A DNA stretch of 64,000 bases, taken from positions 124,001 to 188,000 of the forward strand of contig DASUEU010000039.1 in assembly GCA_036274895.1 (NCBI GenBank), in the 5' to 3' direction. The position numbers and the translations under genes are program-made. The notes beneath the pieces are model-generated. The model saw only the letters and a program-made list of their open reading frames with translations. It made no database searches and had not been told where the DNA came from. Below, piece by piece: positions 54,264 to 62,017 of the stretch. Within the stretch, counting starts at the first letter, position 1. Every line of letters begins with the position of its first letter. Source of the stretch: CALMKX01 sp036274895 (GTDB lineage: Bacteria; Acidobacteriota; Thermoanaerobaculia; Multivoradales; SZUA-115).

Positions 54264-56684
54264 ATGCGCCCACACAGACTGGCCTCCTCGATCCTGCTCG
54301 GGATCTCGTTGACCCTTCCGGCCTTCGCCCATCACACCGACGAGCACGCCTCGTCCTGGCCCGGCTTCCGTGGGCCTCATGGCACCGCCGCGGTGGCCTC
54401 GGACGGCAAGTTCGGCGTTGGGGCCGGGAGCCTCGCCGCCGCCTGGCGGGCGCCGTTGGGACCCGGCTACTCGGAGGTGGCGGTGGCCGACGGGCTGGCC
54501 GTCACCCTGCACTCGGACGGCACGGAGGACTGGCTGGTGGCCGTCGACGCCGCGACCGGTGCCAGCCGCTGGCGGTACAAGATCGGCGCGACCTACAAGG
54601 GCCACGACGGTTCCCACGACGGTCCGATCGCCAGCCCGGCCGTGGCGCGCGGCACGGTCGTGGGCTTCGGGCCGGGCGGCGAGCTCTTCGCCCTCGACGC
54701 CGCCACCGGGGGCGAGCGTTGGCGGGTGGCCACGGCGACCGCTCACGGCGCGAAGGCGCCGTTCTACGGCTTCTCGGCCTCACCGCTCGTCGTCGGCGCG
54801 ACGGTGGTGGTCGAGATCGGCGCCCCCGAGGGCAAGGCCATGGCGGGCTTCGACCTCGCCACCGGCGCCCTGCGCTGGACGGCGGGCGAGGACGAGGTGG
54901 AGTACCAGTCCCCCATCCCCTTCGAGGTCGCCGGTCGCCACCACGTGGTCGCCACCGGCAACCAGAAGATCTTCGGCCTCGACCCGGCCACCGGCAAGGT
55001 GCTCTGGGAGCACGCCTTCGAGGGCAACCAGGCCGCCATGGGCGCGCCCAGCCTGGTGCCAGTGCCGGCCGGCGAGGGCCGGCTGTTCTTGAAGCACAAG
55101 GGCGACGCCTCCCGCATGGTGCGAGTGGTGGCAGAGGGCGAGAGCTTCCGCGTCGAGCCCCTGTGGACGGCGCCGGTGCTGCGCGGCACCTACGCGGTGC
55201 CGGTCTATCACCAGGGCCTGCTCTTCGGCTTCACCGGCCGCATCCTCTCGGCCGTGGACGCTGCCACCGGCGAGATCCTCTGGCGCTCGCGCGAGCCGGG
55301 GGACGGTTTCCTGTCGCTGGTGGGCGATCTGCTGGTGGTGCAGGCCAAGGCCGGCTCGGTGCACGTGGCGCCGGCCTCGCGAGAGGGCTGGAGGGAGGTC
55401 GCTCGCTGGGAGTCGACGGAGGTGTCCTGGACGGCACCGGCCTTTGCCGCCGGCAGCGTCTTCGTGCGCAGCATGGCAGCGCTCACCCGCCTCGACTGGC
55501 GTGCGGGTAGTGCGGCGCCCTCGGCGGTGACCGCCGCTGCTTCCGGATCGGCCTTCGACCGCTTCCTCGCCGACGTCGCCTCGGCATCGGACAAGAAGGC
55601 GGCCGTCGATCGCTTCCTGGCCGCTGCCGGCACCCTGCCCCTGATCGAGTGGCCGGACCGGGTGATCTTCCTCTACCGGGGCGAGGCCAAGGACATGGGC
55701 ATCACCGGCGAGATGCTGGGCGCCCGGCGCGAGGAGCCGATGACCCGGGTGGCGGACACGGACTTGTTCTACTTCGAGAGCCGGATCGAGCCCGACGCGC
55801 GCCTCGCCTACCGCTTCGTCAAGGACTTCGACCAGCGGCTGGCCGACCCCGGCAACCCGCGCAAGCAGGCCGAGGACGACGGCAGCGAGCTGTCCTGGTT
55901 CGCCATGCCGGCCTGGCGGGCACCGGAGCACCTCGGCGAGGCAGCCGCCGAGCAGCGTGGGCGCATCGAGGAGCACGAGGTCCAGAGCAAGGTGAGGCCC
56001 GACTTCAAGGTCAAGCTCTCGGTCTACCTGCCGGCTGGCTACGACACGGGCACGACCTCCCACGCCGTCGCCTACCATTTCGACGGTGCCAAGGCCCGCA
56101 ACTCCGGCCAACTGGATCGCACCCTCGACCACCTGATCGCCGCCGGGCGCATCGAGGCCCTGGCCGTCGTCTTCGTCGAGCCCGTGGATCTGGGTCCGGC
56201 GACCACGCCGGCCGAGTGGGAGGCTCAGCTCGAGACGAGCGCCCGGATCGTCGCCGAGGACGTGGTGGCCTTCGTCGAGGGCCGCTACCGGGCGCGCTCG
56301 GAGCGACAGGCACGGGCTCTTCTGGGCAGCGGCTTCGCTGCCTACTTCGCCCTCGAGGTGCTGATGCGCCATCCGGGGGTTTTCGGCTCTTTCGGCGGCC
56401 AGTCCGTCTTCCTCTTCGAGAGTGGCCTGCCCGAGCTGGTCGCGCGTCTGCCCAAGGCCACCGAGCACCCGGCCCGCCTCTATCTCGATTGGGGGAGCTA
56501 CGACATGCGGGCGGTGCGCGAGGGCTGGAACGTGGGGGCCGCCAACCGGCTGCTGGTGGGAGCCCTGCGCGAGCGGGGCTATCGCCCGGCCGGCGGCGAG
56601 GTCAACGAAGGCCACGGTTGGCCGAGCTTCAAGAACCGCAGCGACCGCCTGCTCGAGGCCCTGTTCGGCAAGGGCGGCCTATGA
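54264..56684 (+). CDS. Secreted PQQ-like propeller fused to an esterase-like domain
   Basis: An 806-residue exported protein. Signal peptide (ILLGISLTLPAFA), then a PQQ-type beta-propeller (about 30-430) with repeated LDAATGGERWR-like blade ends. An E-set-like linker (about 455-560) is followed by an enterochelin-esterase-like alpha/beta domain (about 575-806). The His loop is present (EGHGWPSF), but where GxSxGG is expected the sequence is LLGSGFAAY, so the nucleophilic serine seems displaced or lost. Role unknown. The 3' end overlaps the convergent paralogue gene by six bases. Confidence 0.8.
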   Translation: MRPHRLASSILLGISLTLPAFAHHTDEHASSWPGFRGPHGTAAVASDGKFGVGAGSLAAAWRAPLGPGYSEVAVADGLAVTLHSDGTEDWLVAVDAATGASRWRYKIGATYKGHDGSHDGPIASPAVARGTVVGFGPGGELFALDAATGGERWRVATATAHGAKAPFYGFSASPLVVGATVVVEIGAPEGKAMAGFDLATGALRWTAGEDEVEYQSPIPFEVAGRHHVVATGNQKIFGLDPATGKVLWEHAFEGNQAAMGAPSLVPVPAGEGRLFLKHKGDASRMVRVVAEGESFRVEPLWTAPVLRGTYAVPVYHQGLLFGFTGRILSAVDAATGEILWRSREPGDGFLSLVGDLLVVQAKAGSVHVAPASREGWREVARWESTEVSWTAPAFAAGSVFVRSMAALTRLDWRAGSAAPSAVTAAASGSAFDRFLADVASASDKKAAVDRFLAAAGTLPLIEWPDRVIFLYRGEAKDMGITGEMLGARREEPMTRVADTDLFYFESRIEPDARLAYRFVKDFDQRLADPGNPRKQAEDDGSELSWFAMPAWRAPEHLGEAAAEQRGRIEEHEVQSKVRPDFKVKLSVYLPAGYDTGTTSHAVAYHFDGAKARNSGQLDRTLDHLIAAGRIEALAVVFVEPVDLGPATTPAEWEAQLETSARIVAEDVVAFVEGRYRARSERQARALLGSGFAAYFALEVLMRHPGVFGSFGGQSVFLFESGLPELVARLPKATEHPARLYLDWGSYDMRAVREGWNVGAANRLLVGALRERGYRPAGGEVNEGHGWPSFKNRSDRLLEALFGKGGL

Positions 56685-57452
56685 GCCGCCCGGCACCGGG
56701 AGCGAGCCGATCCGATCGAGGTCGATGATGTTGTAGGTGAGGCCCCGCTGCACGAAGTACAGGTAGAGGGGGCAGTCAGGTGGATCGCTCAGCAAGCAGG
56801 TTCCGTCGCCGGTGTCGCGCACTGCCAGGGTGTAGCCCAGGTCGGTGAGCGTGGCGGCGAACAACCAGAAGCGGCCGTTGATCCCCCGTCCATCGAGGAT
56901 CTTCACCGTCACCTCGATGTTCTCCCGGTCGAAGAACCAGAAGTAGCCCGACTGATCGGTCAGCCGCACGGCCGATGCCTCGACTCCCCCGTCGCCGGCG
57001 GGGGGCGCGTAGAACAGCTGGACCTGGAACCGGCCCGCGTGGAGGTCGAGGGGGGATCGGTCCCGCACCTCGATGGTGCGGTGGATCGCCTCCCCGGCGC
57101 CCTCGATCTGGATGGTCACCGGGTAGGTCCCCGCGGGCAGCGGGCCGAGATCTCCCTCGTAGTGGAGCACACCCGGGCCGGGGCAAGTGATGAAGCCGCC
57201 GGTGTAGAAGGCATAGAGGTAGATCTCACCCTCCGCAAGGTAAGGGCCGAACTGGTCCAGGAAGCAGAGGGTGGGATCACCGGTCACCCGGAAGTGGATC
57301 ACGTCGCGCGGGGTGGGCTCGGCCGGAGTGATCGAGACCTCGTCGATGGCGCCCCGGGCCGCGGGCGTGGCCAGCGCAAGAGCCAAACCAGCCGCAACGA
57401 GGAATCGCTGGGATCGCAGGGCGCAGGTGCTCCCGTCGGTGTTGGCGCTCAT
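56679..57452 (-). CDS. Secreted paralogue 1 with FWFFD/GDGTC module
   Basis: A 257-residue exported protein of unknown function. Signal peptide (FLVAAGLALALATPAARG), an immunoglobulin-like first part with LGPLPAGTYPVTIQI, and a C-terminal module with SGYFWFFDRENIEVTVKIL, GRFWLFAATLTDLGYTL and RDTGDGTC. The upstream gene has the same two-part design, so this is a tandem duplication. The C-terminal module is one I associate with many secreted proteins of Acidobacteria-like genomes, with no assigned role. ATG overlaps the previous stop by four bases. Confidence 0.72.
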   Translation of the reverse strand: MSANTDGSTCALRSQRFLVAAGLALALATPAARGAIDEVSITPAEPTPRDVIHFRVTGDPTLCFLDQFGPYLAEGEIYLYAFYTGGFITCPGPGVLHYEGDLGPLPAGTYPVTIQIEGAGEAIHRTIEVRDRSPLDLHAGRFQVQLFYAPPAGDGGVEASAVRLTDQSGYFWFFDRENIEVTVKILDGRGINGRFWLFAATLTDLGYTLAVRDTGDGTCLLSDPPDCPLYLYFVQRGLTYNIIDLDRIGSLPVPGGS

Positions 57453-58204
57453 GGCTCGACTCCGCCCAGGGTGTTGACGTCGATGATGTTGGTGTTGACG
57501 CCAGCGAGGCTGTCGTAGAAGTGGTTGGGGCAGTCGGGAGGGAACACTGGCAGGTCGAGGCAGGTGCCGTCCCCGACGTCCATCACCGACAGGCGAAAGG
57601 CCACGTCGGTCATGCTCGCCACGAAGAGCCAGAAGCGATCGTTGACGGCCCGGCCGTCGAGCAGCTTCACCGTCACCTCGATGTTGTCCTCGTCGAAGAA
57701 CCAGAAGGTTCCGGCCTGATCGCCCAGCGGCTGGGCGATGGCGTGTCGGGGGGCGCCGCCCTCGGGAGGCTCCCAGCTGACCATCAGGCGGAACCGGCCT
57801 TCTTGCAGCCGCAGCTCCGGTGATTCCTCGGGCTCACGAACCGCGAAGTCGACCGTCCTCTCCTGGCCGTTGGTGAGCGTCACCCGCAAGTGGTAGGTGC
57901 CGGCCGGCAAGGGGCCGAGGGAGGCTCGCAGGTCCACCACCTCGGGCGGGTTGGGTGGGCAGATGAAGGGGCAGTAAGAGCAGAGGATGTGGAGCTCGAT
58001 GAGGTCCTCCGTGCCGAAGACCCGGTAAGGCCCGAGGATCTGCCGGTCCATGCAACCCAGTGAACCGGTCAGCCGGACCGTCACCAGTTCTCGCGAGGTG
58101 GGCTGCTCGGGCAGGATCGCGATGTCGAGGGGAAAGGGCTGCGCTCCGACCGTGGTGGCAGCGAGAAGGCCGAGCACGGTGAGCACAAGGGCCTGGTAGC
58201 GCAT
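57449..58204 (-). CDS. Secreted paralogue 2 with FWFFD/GDGTC module
   Basis: A 251-residue exported protein, paralogue of the next gene downstream. Signal peptide (LTVLGLLAATTVGA), LGPLPAGTYHLRVTL, then AGTFWFFDEDNIEVTVKLL, DRFWLFVASMTDVAFRL and DVGDGTC. Four cysteines lie in a short stretch (CSYCPFIC plus one earlier). A strong promoter is upstream (58243-58271), with GGAGG seven bases before the ATG, so both paralogues should be well expressed as one transcript. Confidence 0.72.
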   Translation of the reverse strand: MRYQALVLTVLGLLAATTVGAQPFPLDIAILPEQPTSRELVTVRLTGSLGCMDRQILGPYRVFGTEDLIELHILCSYCPFICPPNPPEVVDLRASLGPLPAGTYHLRVTLTNGQERTVDFAVREPEESPELRLQEGRFRLMVSWEPPEGGAPRHAIAQPLGDQAGTFWFFDEDNIEVTVKLLDGRAVNDRFWLFVASMTDVAFRLSVMDVGDGTCLDLPVFPPDCPNHFYDSLAGVNTNIIDVNTLGGVEP

Positions 58205-58242
58205 CGAGAGCCCTCCAGCGCGGGATGACCGAGAAGGGATCG

Positions 58243-58271
58243 ACTCTACGGAGTCGCTCAGAAAATGTCAA
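58243..58271 (-). promoter_or_regulatory. Consensus-like promoter of the paralogue pair
   Basis: Minus strand: TTGACA (58266-58271), 17-base spacer, TAGAGT (58243-58248). The -35 overlaps the egtD stop codon, so the pair is transcribed separately from the egtD operon. Confidence 0.78.
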
Positions 58272-59203
58272 TTCAGCATGAAATACCCGACCGCGAAGAG
58301 CCTCTCGTCGTCGGTCCAGAGCCGCTCGAGCCGCCAACCCGCCCGCCCGGTCAGGGCTTCCATCTGCGCCACGGAGTATTTGTGGGACCACTCGGTGAGC
58401 AGAGCCTCACCCTGGGCGAAGGCGATCGATTGCCCGGCCAGCCTCACCACCTGGTCCCGCCGGGCCACGAGGTACATCTCGATGCGGCCTTCGATGGGGT
58501 CGTAGGGGGCGTAGTGGTCGAAGGCGCCCAGATCGAAGTCTGCCCCGGCCTCGCGATTGAGGCGGGCGAGCAGGTTCTTGTTGAAAGCCGCCGTGACCCC
58601 CGCCGCGTCGTTATAGGCCGCGTGCAGGCGCACCGGCTCCTTCTTGAGGTCGAAGCCCAGCAGCAGGCCGTCGGCGAAGGACGCCAATCGGCCGAACAGG
58701 GCGCGGCTCGCGGCGAGGCCGAGGTTGCCGATGGTCGAGCCCGGAAAGTAGGCGATCCGCCGCCCTGCCGGCAGCCCGGTCGGCAGCGCGAAGTCGGCGG
58801 TGAAGTCAGCCTCCAGGGGCAGCACGGCGAGCCCCGGGTAGCGCTGGCCGAGATCCTGGGCCGTGCGCTGGAGCTCCTCGCTGGCGAGGTCCACCGGCAC
58901 GTAGGCTCGCGGGCTCACCAGCTGATCGAGGAGCAGCCGGGTCTTGCGGCCGCTACCGCTGCCCAGCTCCACCACCACCCCATCCGCCCCCACGGCCGCG
59001 GCCATCTCGCCCCCGTGGCGCTCGAGCAGGCCGAGCTCGGTGCGAGTCAGGTAGTACTCGGGCAGCTCGCAGATCCGCTCGAAGAGCACGCAGCCGGCCT
59101 CGTCATAGAACAGCTTCGACGGCAGGGACTTGGGGCGGGCGCCGAGACCCGCCAGCACCTCCGCCAACAGGTCCGGGGCCAGGGCGAGCTGGGTCTGGGT
59201 CAT
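58268..59203 (-). CDS. egtD: L-histidine N-alpha-methyltransferase EgtD
   Basis: A 311-residue SAM-dependent enzyme that trimethylates histidine to hercynine, the precursor of ergothioneine and selenoneine. The pattern is clear: SKLFYDEAGCVLFERICELP and EYYLTRTELGLL at the N-terminus, the SAM loop VELGSGSGRKTRLLL, FPGSTIGNL, and the C-terminal EMYLVARRDQ and FAQGEALLTEWSHKYS. The start overlaps the permease gene stop by four bases. It should feed SenA at 46335, about 11 kb away. Confidence 0.95.
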   Translation of the reverse strand: MTQTQLALAPDLLAEVLAGLGARPKSLPSKLFYDEAGCVLFERICELPEYYLTRTELGLLERHGGEMAAAVGADGVVVELGSGSGRKTRLLLDQLVSPRAYVPVDLASEELQRTAQDLGQRYPGLAVLPLEADFTADFALPTGLPAGRRIAYFPGSTIGNLGLAASRALFGRLASFADGLLLGFDLKKEPVRLHAAYNDAAGVTAAFNKNLLARLNREAGADFDLGAFDHYAPYDPIEGRIEMYLVARRDQVVRLAGQSIAFAQGEALLTEWSHKYSVAQMEALTGRAGWRLERLWTDDERLFAVGYFMLN

Positions 59204-60708
59204 CGAGTGGGCTCCAGCCGCAAGCCGCGCGGCACCAGGAAGCGGTCCGCGAGCGCGAAGAGGCCTTGCACCGCCAGCGCGAGCAGCGCCGCGGGGACAG
59301 CTCCCTCGAGGATGAGGGCGGTGTCGTCGAGGCGGATGCCGGTCAAGATCGGCTGGCCGTAGCCCCCGGCCCCGACCAGGGCACCCAGGGTCGCGGTGCC
59401 CACGTTGATCACCGCCGCCGTCTTGATGCCGGCGAGGATAGTGCGTGAGGCGAGCGGCAGCTCGATGCGGAACAGCCGCGCCGAGGCGGGGAGTCCCAGG
59501 GCCAGGGCCGACTCGGTCAGGGTCGGCGGGATGCCCACCAGGCCGGTGGCGGTGTTGCGCACGATCGGCAGCAGGCTGTAGAGAAAAAGGGCGAGGATCG
59601 CCGGCTGGGCGCCAATGCCGACCAGGGGAATCATGAACACCAGCATGGCCAGGGAGGGCACGGTCTGGAGGATACCAGCCAGCCCCAGCACCAGCGGGCC
59701 GAGCCACCGGCTCTTCGCCGCCGCGATGCCCAAGGGGATGGCGAGGACGATGGCCGCGAGGAGGGAGACGGCGACCAGGCCCAGATGCTCGCCGGTGCGC
59801 GCGAGGAGCCGGGCAGAGAGCCCCTCGGACGGCGTCGCGCCACCACCGCTCACCCCGAGACCCGCCAGGAAGCTCGCCGCCACCTCGCTCTCGGGAACCT
59901 GGTCCAGCTTGGCGCGAGCGTTGAGGGCGATCATGGTCGCCTCGTCGATCGTCCCGACCAGCCGCTCGAGGACGGCTCGGGCCCTGGGGAACCTGCCGTC
60001 GAGATCGCTGCGCGTCAACCACACGGCACGGTAGTCGGGGAAGTAGCCGAGGTCGTCCGTGAGCACCCGCAAGCGGTAGGCGCGGATCTCGGCGTCGGTC
60101 GAGTAGAGGTCGGTGGCGTCGAGCTGGCCTTCGGCGAGGGCTCGGTAGGCGAGGTCGTGGGCCAATCCCCGCACGTCCCGGTGGGGTAGCCGGTAGCGCG
60201 CAGCCAGCCCGGGCCAGCCATCCACACGGTCCATGAACTCGTTCGAGAAGCCCAGCCGCAGGGCCGGGTAGCGAGCGAGGTCCGAGATCTTGGTCAGCCC
60301 CAGCGAGGCGCCGCGTCGCTCGCGGACGCCAATGGCGTAGGTGTTGGCGAAACCGAGGGAGCTGCTGATCCGCACTCCCCGCTCTGCCAGGGCCGAGGTG
60401 AGGGCCTCGTCCCCCGGCGCGACGTTACCGCCCAGGATCTCCTCGCGGATCGTCCCGGTGTACTCCGGATAGAGGTCGATCTCACCGGCGAGAAGGGCGT
60501 TCCACAGCAAGCGGGTGCCGCCCAGCTCCCGGCGGTGCTCGGCGGCGAGACCCTCGGACCGCAGGGCCTGGGTGGCGATCTCGGCCAGCACCACGGCTTC
60601 GGTGAAGACCTTCGAGCCGACACGCACGGATTCACCGCCAGCCGGCGGCACCAGCCCGGCGACCAGCAGCCCGACCGCGAGCACCAGGGCCCTTTTCGCC
60701 CGGCTCAC
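59200..60708 (-). CDS. Substrate-binding/permease fusion of a betaine or ergothioneine-type ABC importer
   Basis: A 502-residue fusion. Signal segment (LVLAVGLLVAGLVPPAGG), then a type-II OpuAC/OsmX-like binding domain (about 27-295; VRVGSKVFTEAVVLAEI, YPEYTGTIREEIL), then a permease of five or so helices (about 310-490) with the EAA-type loop ALALGLPASARLFRIELP. Similar fusions import choline, betaine, carnitine or, as EgtU, ergothioneine. Here the binding domain comes first; in the EgtU I know the permease part comes first. Linkage with egtD makes ergothioneine, selenoneine or hercynine plausible cargo. Confidence 0.88.
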   Translation of the reverse strand: MSRAKRALVLAVGLLVAGLVPPAGGESVRVGSKVFTEAVVLAEIATQALRSEGLAAEHRRELGGTRLLWNALLAGEIDLYPEYTGTIREEILGGNVAPGDEALTSALAERGVRISSSLGFANTYAIGVRERRGASLGLTKISDLARYPALRLGFSNEFMDRVDGWPGLAARYRLPHRDVRGLAHDLAYRALAEGQLDATDLYSTDAEIRAYRLRVLTDDLGYFPDYRAVWLTRSDLDGRFPRARAVLERLVGTIDEATMIALNARAKLDQVPESEVAASFLAGLGVSGGGATPSEGLSARLLARTGEHLGLVAVSLLAAIVLAIPLGIAAAKSRWLGPLVLGLAGILQTVPSLAMLVFMIPLVGIGAQPAILALFLYSLLPIVRNTATGLVGIPPTLTESALALGLPASARLFRIELPLASRTILAGIKTAAVINVGTATLGALVGAGGYGQPILTGIRLDDTALILEGAVPAALLALAVQGLFALADRFLVPRGLRLEPTR

Positions 60709-61460
60709 GGCGCCAGCTCCGGCGGACAGCCGAGGTCCAGGATGCGCTGCGCCCGGACGAAACGCTCGACGAAAGGCTCGGCGGGCTGTTCGAAGAGCTC
60801 CCGGAGCGGCCCGCGCTGGACCACCCGGCCTCCTTCCATCAGCACGATCTCCTCGGCGAGGTGCGCGGCCTCTGCCAGGTCGTGGGTGACCAGCAAGACG
60901 GTCTTGTCCAACCGCTCGAAGATCGCCGCGAGGTCGTCTTGGAGGTCGGCGCGGATCAAGGGATCGAGGGCACCGAGGGGCTCGTCGAGCAGGAGCAGCT
61001 CGGGATCGAGAAACAGCGCCCGTAGCAGCGCCACCCGCTGGCGCTGGCCCCCCGAGAGCTCGGCGGGACAGCGGTCGAGCAGGGTGGTCGGCAAACGCGC
61101 CAGCTCGGCCAGCTCGGTGAGGCGGTGGGCGATGCGCCCTTCCTCCCAGCCGAGGTGGCGCGCCGCGAGCGTGGCGTTGGCCCGCGCTGTCAAGTGAGGG
61201 AAGAGCCCGCCCTCCTGGATGACGTAGCCGATGCGCCGGCGCAACTGGGGCCAGTCCGCCTCGGCAGGCTCCTCGCCGAAGATCCGCACGTGCCCCGCCG
61301 TGGGCCGCACCAGGCCGATCACCAACCGCAGCAGGGTCGACTTGCCGCAGCCCGACGGGCCGATCAGGGCCGTCCTCCGGCCGGCTTCGAGACTGAGGTC
61401 GAGGGGGCCCAAGGCTCGGGAGGAGCCGTAGCGCTTCTCGACCGCGATGAGGTCGATCAA
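60705..61460 (-). CDS. ABC importer ATPase (OpuCA/EgtV-like)
   Basis: A 251-residue ATPase. Walker A GPSGCGKST, signature LSGGQRQR, Walker B LLLLDEPLGALDP, switch LVTHD. The wording matches betaine/carnitine/choline-type (OpuCA) ATPases; no CBS domains are attached. The start is TTG at 61460, with GGGGGGAA just upstream, 15 bases after the OsmC gene. The permease fusion overlaps its stop by four bases. Confidence 0.92.
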   Translation of the reverse strand: MIDLIAVEKRYGSSRALGPLDLSLEAGRRTALIGPSGCGKSTLLRLVIGLVRPTAGHVRIFGEEPAEADWPQLRRRIGYVIQEGGLFPHLTARANATLAARHLGWEEGRIAHRLTELAELARLPTTLLDRCPAELSGGQRQRVALLRALFLDPELLLLDEPLGALDPLIRADLQDDLAAIFERLDKTVLLVTHDLAEAAHLAEEIVLMEGGRVVQRGPLRELFEQPAEPFVERFVRAQRILDLGCPPELAP

Positions 61461-61475
61461 AGGGTTCCCCCCGGC

Positions 61476-61958
61476 TCAGGTGAGCTCGGTCTCGATGGTG
61501 ATCTCGGCGGTGAGTGTGCGATGCACGGGACAGCGGTCGGCGATCTCGGCCAGGCGGGAGCGCTGCTCGGCGTCGAGGGGGCCTGAGAGATGGATGCGGC
61601 GGCGGATGCGGTCGATCCGGCCTTCCTTCGACGCACAGTCCTGGCAATCGGCGGCGTGGATCTTGTCGTGGCGCAAGAAGACCTCGACGCCCTCGAGAGG
61701 CCAGCCCTTGCGGGCGGCGTACATGCGCAGGGTCATCGAGGTGCAGGCGCCGAGGGCGGCGAGCAGCAGCTCGTAGGGGTTGGGGCCGGTGTTGGTGCCG
61801 CCCTGGTCGAGGGGCTCGTCGGCCGTGAGCACGTGGGAGCCGGCGAGGATCTCCTGCGCGTAGCCCGATCGGCCGCCGGTGACCAGCACCTCGCCAGGCA
61901 AAAGGCCGGTGCCGGTCGGCGGGGACGCGGTGGGACCAGAGGCTCCAGGCTCAGTCAT
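61476..61958 (-). CDS. OsmC family peroxidase-like protein
   Basis: A 160-residue OsmC/Ohr-fold protein, a family of thiol peroxidases acting on organic hydroperoxides. The first cysteine is in LGACTSMTLRMYA, the second in ADRCPVHRTL; DCQDCASKEG between them marks the YhfA-like branch. GAGGAG is six bases before the ATG. It is the first gene of the ABC-egtD operon, which fits a redox-defence theme with ergothioneine or selenoneine. Confidence 0.92.
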   Translation of the reverse strand: MTEPGASGPTASPPTGTGLLPGEVLVTGGRSGYAQEILAGSHVLTADEPLDQGGTNTGPNPYELLLAALGACTSMTLRMYAARKGWPLEGVEVFLRHDKIHAADCQDCASKEGRIDRIRRRIHLSGPLDAEQRSRLAEIADRCPVHRTLTAEITIETELT

Positions 61959-61988
61959 GCGGATCTCCTCGGGCTGGGTTTCGCCGGC

Positions 61989-62017
61989 AGCCTAGAGAAG
62001 GCTCCCCCGACCGTCAA
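61989..62017 (-). promoter_or_regulatory. Promoter of the osmC-ABC-egtD operon
   Basis: Minus strand: TTGACG (62012-62017), 17-base spacer, TAGGCT (61989-61994). The -35 overlaps the stop codon of the ATP-grasp gene. Confidence 0.65.

Noticed and set aside
53575..54273. The nucleotidyltransferase gene as half of an MNT/HEPN toxin pair
   Set aside because: No HEPN-like or AbiEi-like gene is adjacent; both neighbours are secreted proteins of other kinds.
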